The notes under the pieces: model-generated | What the model saw: only the letters and a program-made list of their open reading frames with translations | Database searches by the model: none | What the model was told of the DNA's origin: nothing | Assembly: GCA_037349105.1 (NCBI GenBank) | Contig: JAYJMM010000102.1 | Location: 558,001 to 622,000 of the forward strand | Reading direction: 5' to 3' | Source of the DNA: Limnomonas spitsbergensis | Lineage: Eukaryota > Chlorophyta > Chlorophyceae > Chlamydomonadales | Length of the DNA stretch: 64,000 bases | Position numbers and translations under genes: made by a program | Part shown: positions 21,601 through 30,640 of the stretch, piece by piece | Layout: each line of letters starts with the position of its first letter | Position numbering within the stretch: position 1 is the stretch's first letter

Positions 21601-24481
21601 TGATGTAGGTGAAGTGTGGTAAAAGAAGCAGGTATCTGCACACCTGTTACTGCCTCTCCGAGTCTCCGCCTTTGCCACTTTGCACTGCCCACCCCTGTCC
21701 AGGGCAGACCTATCCCTAAACCCTGAATCCTGCCTGTCTGGGGCCTGCACATCCCTAAACCTTGAACCCTGCCTGCCCAGGGCCTGCCTATCCCCAAACC
21801 TTACCCCCTGCCTGTCTGGGGCCTGCCTATCCTCAAACCCTTTATCCTGCTTGTCAAGGGCCTGCCTATCTCCAAACCTTGAACCCTGCCTGTCTGGGGC
21901 CTGCCTATCCCTAAACCCTTCATCCTGCTTGTCAAGGGCCTGCCTATCTCCAAACCTTGAAACCTGCCTGTCTGGGGCCTGCCTATCCCTAAACCCTTCA
22001 TCCTGCCGGAACCCTGTGGTGTACCTTTCCTCGGCTGGTCTCTGCTGACGCTGCCCGCCAGCCCGATCCATGCATCGACTTATCCTGTTCAGGTGTGCTT
22101 TGTTTGCATCAGGTCACAGCACGCCGCCAACGCCGCCAGCATGCCTCGCCTGTATGATGGCCGGATCCACGTTCCCTTGAACCTAGTCCAGGTGGGTGGA
22201 GGGGAGGGAGAGGACTTGACGGGGGGAGGGAGGTTTGAGCGGAGAGGAGGGAGGATTGAGCGGGGGGGGGGGGGGGCTGGAGGTGAGGGAGGGAACAGAC
22301 TTGAGTGGGTGAGGAGGGGGATTTGAGCGGGGGGAGAGGAGTTAAAAAGGAGTCCGGAAATTTGCCAGCATAAAGCTGTTTTGTCTTGATTGGGTTTTCT
22401 GCCAAAGCATGGAATATCTAGCCCCCAAATCAAGTGCTGTTGGCTGATCATGCTAAGACTTAAGGAGTGTCTGTTGGTGTGTGTGTGTGTGTGTGGCTGA
22501 TTGGGACTTGGGACGCGACGGCGTAGCTGCAACGCGCTTTTCATTTCATTTGGGAGCGTAAATTGAGCACCGTACATGTTGGGGCAATTTGCAGCTCGTT
22601 CCGATGATAAGAAGGAAGAAAAGTACGAAGTTGTTTGGCGATTGGAGAATTGAAGTGTGATGTTGTGACACTGTTCACGTTGCAGGAACATTTCCGCGAT
22701 GCCGAGTACCCCCTGCCCATCTTCACCACCGTCATTGTGAACAATGCCCTTGTGGGCGAGGGGATACAAGTGCGTGAAGAGGGGGAGGAGGGAGAGGCAG
22801 GGAGGGGGAGGGGAGGAGGAGGGGGAGGGGGAGAAACAGGGAGGAGGAGGGGAGGAGGATGAGAGGGAGGGGGAGAGGCAGGGAGGGGAGGGGGGGGCGG
22901 GAGGTAGAACATTGCGCAGGCACCATATTTTTGAATCATGTCCTGTCAGGGAGGGGGTCCAAATGTGTGTATGTGGGGGGGAGGGGAGGGGAGGGGAGGG
23001 GTGGGACAGAGTATGGCGCGGGCGCCGTGATTGTGCATGTCTGCAAGGGATCCACATGTGTGTATGTGCGAGGGGGGGAGCAGGGGATGGCGCGGGCAGA
23101 GAAACAAGGGATCGGAAGCATTAAGAATGGAGTCTGGATTTTTAATCCGGGATTTTTAATTCAGTCTATGACATGAAACGAAAGTGGGACCAGGGTGTGA
23201 CTCAGTGAGTTTGACCAGTTGAGTGTGACCAGGGTTTGACTCAAAAAGTGTGCCTAGGATGTGACTCCTTTCCTGACCCCCCATGAAACCTGAGACGTGA
23301 CTGTTGGGAAATAGGCTCATGATCTGACACGCTCTGAAAGAAGGTGTTTGGAGCAGAAGTCAGGCTTCAATCTAAAACTTGCTGATCTCATCTGAATCGT
23401 GGCCATTGGACTAAGCAAGCATGATCAGGCTTGTAGCATCAGGTACAAAAAGCATAGGCAGCAAAAGTAGGTTCTTGACTCATCACCTGATTATAAACAC
23501 CCAATTGGAAACTAAACGATTGGGACGTGACTGCTTGGTCAGGCTCGCATCGTCAAGTACAAGAAGCACAAGCGACCAAACCACTTCAATTTTTGGATAA
23601 CGGGGCTCCAGAAGACATTGGGGCCGTACAACGACGTTCGGCAGGTGCGCAGGGTTTGGCATGCAGGGGTTAAGCACATTGAGGCTTTTAATCTTCGTCG
23701 AGGTGAAAATACTACTGATTTGACTCCCTTTTGTAGGGCTGTGGGTTTAAAGCTCGAGCACATGCTTCTGTTTTCAATTGCAGTGGGCTGTTCATGTTGG
23801 GCTGCATGCTGCTTCTTGCTAGATGTAAAAAGGGATCGAAGTAGGTCTTTCCCTCGGTGCTGCCCTGAAATTCTTGCTCTGTGAATCACACTTCCGTTAA
23901 TAGTGTGACAGTACCAGCGAGCTCCGAACCTGTGCAATACTGCTCTCTCTAAATGGTGTTTTCCAGCTCACCTTTCATGATCTCACCCTGTCGTGGAATT
24001 CTCTTGGGCTGGTTTGGTGGCCACACAATATCTTGTCTCGCAGTGTGAATCAAGGCGCATTGTGCCTGTCCCCTGAGGATGAATGAAAGCTAGGACACAT
24101 TTCCCGGGTACTCGCCCATGGGGTAAGGGCGAAGGAGATACGGTTCCATGAAAGGTCAGCTTCTCTCTGATCGGTTTGAAGCATACCAATATTGTACGCT
24201 GTGACCTGTTTCACAATGCATATAGACACCTCCTTGAAATATTTTGAGGGTTTTGGCCCCATTTGTTCGGGTGATAGGGCCGAATGGATGCTGAAAGCTC
24301 ACTGCCGTAAATTATTCCTTTCTGTGGATTTAGTGTCTCAGACTGTTTAGACCAGTTAACAATAAAGGAGTCATGAAATGCCTTTATCTCACCACTGTGC
24401 TTTCTTGTCTCCTCTCTCCAGGCGGGCGTCCAGTGGGAGTCGGAGAATGTGCTGCGTGTCACGCTCCTGGCTGCGAATTGA
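6681..24481 (+). CDS. Gln/Ala-rich nuclear protein with two B3-like domains (18 exons, 1083 aa)
   Basis: Likely a DNA-binding regulator. Exons: 6681-6965, 7311-7572, 9020-9129, 9852-9953, 12381-12581, 12675-12818, 12925-13032, 13533-13751, 14653-15009, 15874-16026, 16237-16803, 18093-18308, 19096-19210, 20762-20849, 22113-22191, 22686-22769, 23543-23644, 24422-24481. All junction phases agree and the lengths sum to 1084 codons including the stop. Residues 1-560 are rich in Gln, Ala, Gly and Met, with a basic NLS-like ARKRQK near residue 80. Two related domains follow, at about 566-668 and 988-1083. Each reads DGRI-VP-, then a hydrophobic strand with V/IxVN, a basic loop, W(V/I)TG-QK, Y-DVR, and a final hydrophobic strand. 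That order resembles the plant B3 DNA-binding fold (inference). Between the domains lie polyQ and Gly/Met-rich stretches. The start at 6681 is the best in-frame ATG; an out-of-frame ATG lies at 6646. Other readings: a plant-lineage regulator outside B3. Confidence 0.78.
7862..8614. mobile_element. Non-autonomous hAT-type element (753 bp) in intron 2
   Basis: The left end begins CAGGGGTCTACAA and the right end, read in reverse, begins CAGGGCTCTACAA, so the 13-bp terminal inverted repeats match at 12 positions. The element is flanked by a perfect 8-bp target duplication, GTTTAGCC, at 7854-7861 and 8615-8622. CAGGG-type ends and 8-bp duplications are the hallmark of hAT transposons. It carries no transposase; the interior is rich in Cs and Ts and in CCGGCTT-like motifs. 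It sits inside an intron and would be removed by splicing. Confidence 0.85.
9190..9841. repeat. C-rich minisatellite (unit about 16 bp) in intron 3
   Basis: About 40 copies of CCCCTCCTCCCCACTG with C/T and C/A variants (CTCCACCCC in place of CTCCTCCCC). It ends just before the acceptor of exon 4. The strand bias (pyrimidine on plus) gives a long polypyrimidine tract upstream of the acceptor. Long Pro- or Gly-rich open frames across it are by-products of the repeat. Confidence 0.9.
9962..12170. repeat. 2.2-kb G-rich minisatellite (unit about 38 bp) in intron 4
   Basis: Roughly 55 units. Each is GGGTGATGGGCTAA, then a run of 6-12 Gs, then CTGACCCTAGTTTA (or TTCA). The run of Gs varies most. 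Each unit holds TTTAGGG on the plus strand and a short palindrome ACCCTA-GTT-TAGGGT. Part of the array is duplicated at a higher level: the variant pattern at 11.12-11.47 kb recurs at +490 bp. The array begins with more diverged units right after the exon 4 donor. Confidence 0.92.
13033..13300. repeat. CAG/donor-like repeat in intron 7
   Basis: Irregular AGCAGCAG, AGTAGTAGGTGTG and GCAGGTGAGTCAGA units following the exon 7 donor. Exon 7 ends in a CAG-repeat run of glutamines directly before GTGCGC. The intron copies keep the CAG-GTG pattern, so they look like decayed copies of the exon end and its donor. Confidence 0.6.
13752..14080 (+). repeat. Two decayed copies of the exon 8 3' end in intron 8
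   Basis: The real exon 8 ends with a segment encoding GDDTDTEDGGEDAHAD and a PHLLACLV tail before GTGAGC. A copy at 13828-13916 encodes GDDTVTEEGGEDAHAD with PHLLTCLV before the same donor. A third, more decayed copy at 14001-14073 encodes CDTDMEDGGEPAHSD with PHLLASPV and no donor. Protein-level similarity of the copies shows they derive from coding sequence. Confidence 0.85.
14464..14620. repeat. CCCTGGTCAC short tandem repeat in intron 8
   Basis: About a dozen copies of a 10-16-bp unit built on CCTGGTCACTCC / CCTGGTCACACC. It lies just upstream of the exon 9 polypyrimidine tract. Confidence 0.85.
15010..15480 (+). repeat. Copies of the exon 9 3' end and donor in intron 9
   Basis: Exon 9 ends AGTGGCCGGTGCTGCTGCAG then GTAAGTGAGGCTT. 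Copies lie at about 15174-15214 (AGTGGCCAGTGCTGCTGCAG then GTGAGGGAGGCTT), 15374-15410 (more decayed) and 15453-15480. The intervening ATTTAGGGTTTC-like segments are also repeated. Confidence 0.75.
15646..15840 (+). repeat. Two copies of the exon 10 5' end in intron 9
   Basis: Exon 10 begins encoding ADIFVNDECIKDGYPVK. At 15755-15840 a copy preceded by a plausible acceptor encodes ASVLVNAKCIKVVYPVN. At 15646-15715 a more decayed copy keeps TCAAGGATGGGTACCC. Each copy is followed by a pyrimidine-rich run like the real acceptor tract. Confidence 0.8.
16857..17582. repeat. 18-bp minisatellite in intron 11 (about 40 copies)
   Basis: The unit is GAGAGAGGGAGGTGTAAT, with TAGT, CAAT and AAAT variants of the last bases. 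Because 18 is divisible by three, every frame stays open on at least one strand, giving long spurious frames. The array starts about 50 bases after the exon 11 donor. Confidence 0.95.
17997..18040 (+). repeat. Copy of the exon 12 acceptor
   Basis: GCGTTTTTGTAAGTTGCGCC followed by CCTCAG and GTTGACGATGGC repeats the real boundary at 18068-18104 (GCGTTCTTGTAACTGCGCC, CTGCAG, GTGGACGAAGGC). The offset is about 70 bp. Confidence 0.75.
18309..18755 (+). repeat. Four copies of the exon 12 3' end and donor in intron 12
   Basis: The exon ends with CTGCACCAGCTGCTGGCGTC, a CTCAACTT block and GGCGATATGATGCAG before GTAGGGG. Copies ending ATTATGATGCAGGAAGGG (near 18413), ATATGATGATGCAGGTAAGG (near 18517), AAATGATGCAGGCAGGG (near 18627) and CAATGATGCAGATGG (near 18741) follow at intervals of about 105-115 bp. 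One keeps a good GT donor. Confidence 0.8.
19211..19682 (+). repeat. Copies of the exon 13 3' end in intron 13, plus a 40-bp array
   Basis: The exon end has ATGGACATCATGGCGATGAT and a GTTGCAGGAG-GTGAGGGATG donor. Related copies lie at 19267-19370, 19414-19470 and 19632-19682. Between them is a 3-4-copy array of about 44 bp built on GGCATGGGTGTGCATGGGT and GGGTGTGCAACTGTGCAT (19475-19620). Confidence 0.75.
19935..20610. repeat. Dispersed repeat, two tandem copies, in intron 13
   Basis: Two copies of about 320 bp, each starting TGACTCAGCTACATGTC then GCTATA-CCCGG (19951 and 20265) and containing CAATCAGGTCTTT. Related pieces occur at about 2590-2700, 7780-7860, 8630-8900 and 44510-44575. No coding motif or terminal inverted repeat was found; it may be a SINE or a fragment of a larger element. 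Confidence 0.5.
21085..21395. repeat. G-rich GGAGGAGGGGG tract in intron 14
   Basis: About 310 bases almost devoid of C and T on the plus strand, made of GGAGGA, GGGGG and GGGACGGGGA units. Similar but shorter tracts lie at 22198-22340 and 22780-23000 in the next introns. Confidence 0.9.
21690..22015. repeat. 38-bp tandem repeat in intron 14
   Basis: About eight copies built on GCCTGTCTGGGGCCTGCCTA then TCCCTAAACCCT or TCTCCAAACCTTGAA; alternate units form a ~76-bp higher-order pattern in the second half. Splicing of exons 14 and 15 in phase 2 skips it. Confidence 0.88.
22145..24481 (+). other. Second B3-like domain, exons 15-18 (protein C-terminus)
   Basis: It reads LYDGRIHVPLNLVQ (exon 15), EHFRDAEYPLPIFTTVIVNN (exon 16), a basic block with NFWITGLQKTLGPYNDVRQ (exon 17), and AGVQWESENVLRVTLLAAN then the stop (exon 18). 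The last intron falls at nearly the same place as the intron after YKDVRMQ in domain 1, one codon apart, so the two domains probably arose by duplication of an intron-containing unit. Domain 2 has an extra intron after VPLNLVQ that domain 1 lacks, and domain 1 has one after WPVLLQ. Confidence 0.6.
23417..23470 (+). repeat. Decayed copy of the exon 17 5' boundary in intron 16
   Basis: ATCAG followed by GCTTGTAGCATCAGGTACAA and AAAGCATAGGCAGC matches the real boundary at 23537-23579 (GTCAG then GCTCGCATCGTCAAGTACAA and GAAGCACAAGCGAC). The copy has gained a stop codon, so it marks an old duplication. Confidence 0.75.
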
Positions 24482-24631
24482 GGGCGGGCGTTGTTTGGGT
24501 TGATGATTGTAGAAGAAGGGGAAAAGCCTGGCAGACACGGAGAGATCAGCTGCTGTGTATCTGGCTTCTGGGAAATCAGGAGCGACGTTTTTTGTTTTGC
24601 AAAGTGAGCAGCAAGCACGTCCTTATTGGCT

Positions 24632-24636
24632 GTAAA
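24632..24636 (+). promoter_or_regulatory. TGTAA poly(A) signal of the B3-like gene
   Basis: TGTAA lies 151 bases after the stop codon of the 18-exon gene. TGTAA is the usual polyadenylation signal in volvocine algae (established knowledge), and its position supports the 3' end of the gene model. Confidence 0.5.
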
Positions 24637-25041
24637 CTAAGGTTTGGACTACCGGTACGGTACATTACCGTATATTGCGAATAAGGGAGGGTAGCGGTGA
24701 AGGGTGGTGCATGTTGTTTGTCAGTAGGTTAAGCTGTCCTGGGTCTAGCATCTGTTAAAAACAGTGCACAATGTCTGCCGAGTTCGACCAGGTTTGATGA
24801 AGGTTCCATGTTTTGTGGCTGCACGCTTTGAATTTGTCTATTCTTGCAGGTGGTTTCTACACCAGGTTAACGTCGCTACTAAGATTTCAAAATTCTCCAT
24901 TTAGAAACAGAAAAAACAAAAGAAACTGCCGAAAACGAGTGTGACCTGAGAGTTGAACGAGTGTGACTTGAGAGTTGTTCATGCTGTCAGGGTCTTTGTG
25001 AACCATAAGGGCAGTGATAGGCCATGCCAGAGTGCGTATCA

Positions 25042-25145
25042 TGTCGCACCATATATCAGTAACCGTGTTACTATGGCTATCTTGGAACAGGGCGCCTTAG
25101 AGAGGCGCCCGCTTCTCACAACCCAGTACTGTCTCGTTCTCTTCG
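25042..25145 (+). mobile_element. Terminal fragment of the same transposon family as 27957-29905
   Basis: It begins TGTCGCACCATA, then CAGTAACCGTG, TATGG and a hairpin (25090-25110) followed by TCACA. This matches the right end of the 1.95-kb insertion read on the minus strand (29905 downward). The match stops before the adjoining LINE fragment, so this is a truncated copy or solo end. Confidence 0.65.
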
Positions 25146-25850
25146 GTGCACTGTCCTACAACTGTTAAGGTACAGCAGGCTGTAAAGGTAACTACACACC
25201 GTACATTTAGCAAGTATGGCCCCGATAAGATGGTGCTAAAGCGTGACCATGATTTCAAGTTCTTGGGCATCATTCAGCTCCAGAGCGGCAGCATGAGGAA
25301 GACCATGCAAGGTAGAGATGTGCATTTCGCTCCCGCGTTGCACCATGTCCGCCGCATGGCCGCCAAGGTGCACCTCAGGCATCATCTGCCTACACGCATC
25401 CGGTTGGCGTCTGTCTATGCAGCGCCTGCGGCCAACTACGGTGATGTGGTGTGGGCCACCGATCACCTAAGGCCGCGGCATTGCCTCAAAAGCAACCTGC
25501 AGTCCAGCCTCCTTCACCATCTGCGCAGGGCTACCTCCGTCTGCTGCCAGTTGGGGGTCATGAGGGAGCTGCAGGTCCAGCCGTTACAGATAGGTTGGCG
25601 GCAGCATGTACTTCACTTCTACAACGCAGCGGTCGCAACAGCAGCACGCACAGCAAGACAGCCCACTCATGTCGGATGCCATGGCGGCCGACATGCAGCT
25701 CGCTGTCAGGCAGGGCACCGGAGGGTGCAACTGATGCAACAGCCCATGCCCTCATTAAACAGCCTCAGGGATTTAAATGCAAATTTATGTACCGAAATAC
25801 CTACCGTACCGTCAGTTACATACTGCTTTCAATGTTATGACAGTTCTTAA
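25146..25850 (+). pseudogene. LINE fragment, C-terminal region of the ORF
   Basis: The frame encodes KFLGIIQLQSG, a region rich in His, Arg and Leu, MRELQVQPLQIGW and TARQPTH. It is the same family as the minus-strand remnant at 0.74-2.1 kb, and here stays open for about 200 codons. It lacks the reverse-transcriptase catalytic core, so it is a truncated copy. Codons outside 25200-25690 look non-coding. Confidence 0.65.
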
Positions 25851-26190
25851 CCCGGATTCTTAACGGAGCAAAGAAATCAAGTGCTGACAGATTTCATGAG
25901 AAGATTTCTCCTCAAGAGGCAGCGACTCAAAACAGAGTAGTTAAAACAGAGAGAAGATAAACGTAGCATGATAACATTGAACCCGTATGTGACTGCCGGT
26001 ATGTGACTGCCCGTATGTGACTGCCGGTACGGTAATACCAAGTGTGACTTCTCAGACACGTGTGCATCCCCCCCTTCACCAGGTCCCCCATGCAGGCAGT
26101 CTGATGGGCAGACCAAATGTCAGGCAAACAGTGCACTTTCCGTTGGAGGCGACCTACACCTTGACCACCTTCACATACATGGCCTTCTGC

Positions 26191-26424
26191 TGGGTAAGCG
26201 GAATGGGGGCAGCGGTTGCATGCGGGCCATGGAATACCCCCATGCATCATCAACCATTTATGTTAACACAGCAGTTGTTCTGCTTGGGAGGGAAAGGACC
26301 AATAACGGAGTAGTTTGGGTTGTTCGTACCAAGGACCATAGCTTCATTGCCTGGCTTCTTGTTAGCAGGGCACTTGAAGTACGAGGTGCATACTTTCGTG
26401 GTGGCGCAGGTGGAGCATGCGCCC
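26191..26424 (-). CDS. Possible terminal exons of a Cys-rich secreted protein
   Basis: On the minus strand an acceptor near 26425 opens a frame with ACSTCATTKVCTSYFKCPAN and later NNCCVNIN, ending in a possible donor at about 26254. A second acceptor (CCGCTTACCCAG, about 26200) opens QKAMYVKVVKV then a stop near 26165. The amino-acid mix (Cys pairs, Asn, Lys) is like wall or secreted proteins and recalls the CC motifs of the pherophorin gene downstream, but no upstream exon was found across the repeats above 26.45 kb. The phase between the two pieces does not match, and the plus strand also has splice-like signals here. Treat as tentative, perhaps a broken gene 3' end. Confidence 0.3.
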
Positions 26425-26649
26425 TGGGGAGGAACGAGAAAGGAGGACATGGGAAACGAGGAGTATGGAGATCATGGGAAGGGTGAACGGGACTCGCTGG
26501 TGGGGATTTCAGTTATGAGGGAAGAGGCTCAACATTCTCTCAAGCACTGATGGGATGGAGCACAGAGGTCGAAGTGCAAGTGTGTGTAGATTTGTCGCAG
26601 AAAGAACTGGGTGGTTCTTGTGGCCCGTAAGCGATTGCAAGCCATGAGC

Positions 26650-26890
26650 GATTGATGAATCACTCATCTGACATGGTTAAAATCACTCATCTGACATGGT
26701 TAAATCACTCATCTGACATGGTTAAAATCACTCATCTGACATGGTTAAAATCACTCATCTGACGGTTAAATCACTCATCTGACATGGTTAAAATCACTCA
26801 TCTGGCATGGTTAAAATCACTCATCTGACATGGTTAAAATCACTCATCTGACATGGTTAAAATCACTCATCTGACATGGTTAAAATCACA
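26650..26890. repeat. 22-bp tandem repeat, about 10 copies
   Basis: The unit is AAATCACTCATCTGACATGGTT, nearly perfect, with one copy lacking the ATG of CATGG and one lacking a single A. It ends at the dispersed element that precedes the CTTT tract. Confidence 0.95.
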
Positions 26891-26922
26891 CGGTATCCAC
26901 AACAAGGATGGACACTCGCCTG

Positions 26923-27360
<438 letters not shown>

Positions 27361-27525
27361 ATTCGTTTGCCCCAAATGAGCAGGCAATGCCCCGCATCCT
27401 TGCCTTACCGCACAACACTCAGAGGCTGTGCAAGTTAGTCCAGCACATGCCCTCCCAGTCAGGGACCGTCGGCAAAGGCCACTCCAGAACTTGGTAATGC
27501 TGTGCTGCCGGTGCATAGCTTCGTT

Positions 27526-27956
27526 TGTTCAGGGGGCATGGCAGACGGAGGCAGGAGGATGAAGATGTTCAGGGGACATGGCAGACGGAGGGAGGAGGAT
27601 GAAGATGTTCAGGGGACATGGCAGACGGAGGGAGGAGGATGAAGATGTTCAGGGGGCATGGCAGACGGAGGCTGGAGGATGAAGATGTTCAGGGGGCATG
27701 GCAGACGGAGGGAGGAGGATGAAAATGTTCAGGGGGCATGGCAGACGGAGGCTGGAGGATGAAGATGTTCAGGGGGCATGGCAGACGGAGGGAGGAGGAT
27801 GAAGATGTTCAGGGGGCATGGCAGACGGAGGGAGGAGGATAAAGATGTTCAGGGGGCATGGCAGACGGAGGCTAGAGGATGAAGATGTTCAGGGGACATG
27901 GCAGACGGAGGGAGGAGGATAAAGATGTTCAGGGGGCATGGCAGACGGAGGCTGGA
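27526..27956. repeat. 40-bp minisatellite, left block
   Basis: About 11 copies of GCAGACGGAGG(GAG/CTG/CAG)GAGGAT then GAAGATGTTCAGGGGGCATG. The array resumes at 29906 after a 1.95-kb insertion. Confidence 0.95.
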
Positions 27957-29905
27957 TGTCACGGTATATTACCGTATACGTGACAGAACCGTTTAGACCG
28001 CAGTTAGCGGCCTCAGTGACTCCGCAGCTTCTCTGCGGAGCCTCCGGATTTGAACTGAGACCTAGAAACCCGCTTACGCAGGATAAGTTTGACAGGTTCT
28101 ACCGTACTCTGTATTGGGCCTGCCGGGTCCCTGTATCCCTGCAATTGCCTTGGCTAGTTACTTCGTCCCTTTCTAAAGGACAGACCTCTATTGTAAACAG
28201 CACCGGCCGTCATCCGTGTATGAGGCCTCTTAAGTTCACATAAGTCAGTACCCTTACTCGAGTCAAGCCTAGACCAGCCTCAGCTGAGATAGCTGGAGAC
28301 AAGTACCACAGCCAGAGAACCGAGACCACCCTGCCGAAGAAGAAGTACGCAGTCTACGTCCCGTCACCCTCACCGCGTGTAGCGCGGTAAGTGCACCTTA
28401 ACATAGCCCAGCTGGATCGCGCCCAGACGGCCAGAAGGCCTATGCTACCTAAGTCAATTGCTATATACACCAATATCCATCTAGCTGCTTAACTCGAAGA
28501 GCACTCGCAGCCAGTGAATAGTCACTGAGCCTGCCCGTAGGCGTCCGTCACTGCCGTGAGGAAAGAAGTCCGCCACGGACCTGAAGCGCACATCGCGTGT
28601 CCTTTAGAAAGGGACGAAGTGGATCTAGCCTGATCAGCCTGATTTGCCAATTCCTGCTAAAGGTGCTTGTGCAGCGAAGTTGGAATTTTGTTTGTATGCA
28701 AACGACCTTGGACAGCATATGAACTGCACTTTGCTGTGGTAATCTCCATAGAGAGTGCCAAGTTAAGCCCTGAGAATCACTAAGAGTGGCAACTTAGTGT
28801 TGAGTCCAGGAGAGGCTTGAGGATCTGGCTGTGGATTTATACACCCAGCAGATAATTCCTGTGTGACTGCAGATTGTGATCAGGTGGATCCAATCGTTCA
28901 TCATTGACAGAAGTGAACTTGTTGACAGATCATCCAAGTTTAAAATTTTGTGGTGTACCAAAGGATCCCCGCAGGTGTCAGAGAGGAACTGACACAGCGC
29001 AAGAGGATATATCCGCCCGGAGGCGAGACATCCGCAAGGGACGTGTGCCAGCTAGAGGCAGCCCAGCCAGCAAAGGTGGGAGGGACTAAAAAGGGCGAAG
29101 GAGGATTCCGCCAGATTAAAAGTTTAGTGAGCATAAAAGCAGAGGGCAAGGCCTAGCCTGCGAAATTGCTGTACCTGCCGTCCGGCCTTGACTAGCAGAT
29201 CCTCACCAGATTGCAGTAGGGATAAGGGGCAGAAGCCTAACGTTAGCAGGTTTTGTAGGGGGTGTCGCCAGCACACCTGCAGGACAGTGCGGTTCGTAAA
29301 ATGCCTGTGGAGATGACAGGCGTAGATCTGAACCCCGATAGGCACCAGCACCCTGACGTCCAACGGAAGAGTGGGCGTCTGAGGGGGCTGGAGCCGGGTG
29401 TAGACCTAAAAAATGCTAGTGCTGAGATTGTGGCAGAGGCCCTGTTGATGGCGGAGAAGCTGGCAGGGCCAGTGGAACCGCCTGCAGAGGACTGCAGGGT
29501 ACCTGAGCCGGGCCGCGTACCACCCAGAGGGGCAGGGGCGCAGGCAGATGGGGCAGTACTAGTAACACGAAAAGGCATTGGTCGAGGGGGTCCATTGCCC
29601 GCTGGTTCCGACAGCAGTCTGAATTTCGAGCAGGGGCAGACTCAAGCGGGGCAGCAGACTACAGCAGGATTGCGTAGTAAAGTAGTAGGGGCGGTACCCA
29701 CGAGACGGAGACTTCTATGCAGAGACATCCAGTTAGGAACTTCCAGTTACAGTTATCTTGTTGACACACTCTTGTCTGAAGTACAAGGAGCATGAGTGTA
29801 CGGTGATGTACCGTGTTTGTGAGTAGAGGACACCTCTCTAAGGTGTCCTGACCGGAGTTTACGGTATTTACCATATTAGCACGGTTACTGCTTTATGGTG
29901 CGACA
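27957..29905 (-). mobile_element. 1.95-kb unclassified insertion element splitting the 40-bp array
   Basis: Read on the minus strand it starts TGTCGCACCATA and ends CCGTGACA, so it has TG...CA ends and a 6-bp imperfect inverted terminus (TGTCGC/GTGACA). TGGA flanks both sides (27953-27956 and 29906-29909), a probable 4-bp target duplication. Inside are a hairpin near the 5' end (29828-29848), a 23-bp inverted repeat (28160-28182 with 28598-28620) and an 8-bp stem at 28021-28042. A 177-codon open frame on the plus strand at 29262-29795 has no recognised motif. No long direct repeats, integrase or transposase were seen. It could be an unusual LTR-type remnant or a non-autonomous DNA element. 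Confidence 0.65.
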
Positions 29906-30640
29906 TGGATGATGAAGATATTCAGGGGGTAGGGCAGACGGAGGCTGGAGGATGAAGATGTTCAGGGGGCATGGCAGACGGAGGCAGGAGGATGAAGATG
30001 TTCAGGGGGCATGGCAGTTTGTGGAAGGAGGATAAAGATGTTCAGGGGGCATGGCAGACGGAGGCTGGAGGATGAATATGTTCAGGGGGCATGGCAGACG
30101 GAGGGAGGAGGATTAAGATGTTTAGGGGGCATGGCAGACGGAGGCTGGAGGATGAAGATGTTCAGGGGGCATGGCAGAAGGAGGGAGGAGGATGAAGATG
30201 TTCAGGGGGCATGGCAGACGGAGGCTGGAGGATAAAGATGTTCAGGGGGCGTGGCAGACGGAGGCTGGAGGATGAAGATGTTCAGGGGGCATGGCAGACG
30301 GAGGCTGGAGGATGAAGATGTTCAGGGGGCATGGCAGACGGAGGGAGGAGGATGAAGATGTTCAGGGGGCATGGCAGACGGAGGGAGGAGGATAAAGATG
30401 TTCAGGGGGCATGGCAGACGGAGGCTAGAGGATGAAGATGTTCAGGGGACATGGCAGACGGAGGGAGGAGGATAAAGATGTTCAGGGGGCATGGCAGACG
30501 GAGGCTGGAGGATGAAGATGTTCAGGGGGTAGGGCAGACGGAGGCTGGAGGATGAAGATGTTCAGGGGGCATGGCAGACGGAGGGAGGAGGATGAAGATG
30601 TTCAGGGGATGGCACACGGAGGGAGGAGGATGAAGAAGGG
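29906..30640. repeat. 40-bp minisatellite, right block
   Basis: About 18 further copies of the unit found at 27526-27956, with the same GGGAG/GGCTG alternation. It ends in a poly-G run near 30650. Confidence 0.95.

Noticed and set aside
21003..21622. Arg/Gly- or Pro/Ser-rich proteins
   Set aside because: Simple G-rich intron tract; exons 14 and 15 join in phase without it.
29262..29795. 177-codon frame as a gag-like gene
   Set aside because: No zinc knuckle, protease or other motif; kept only as a note in the insertion element.
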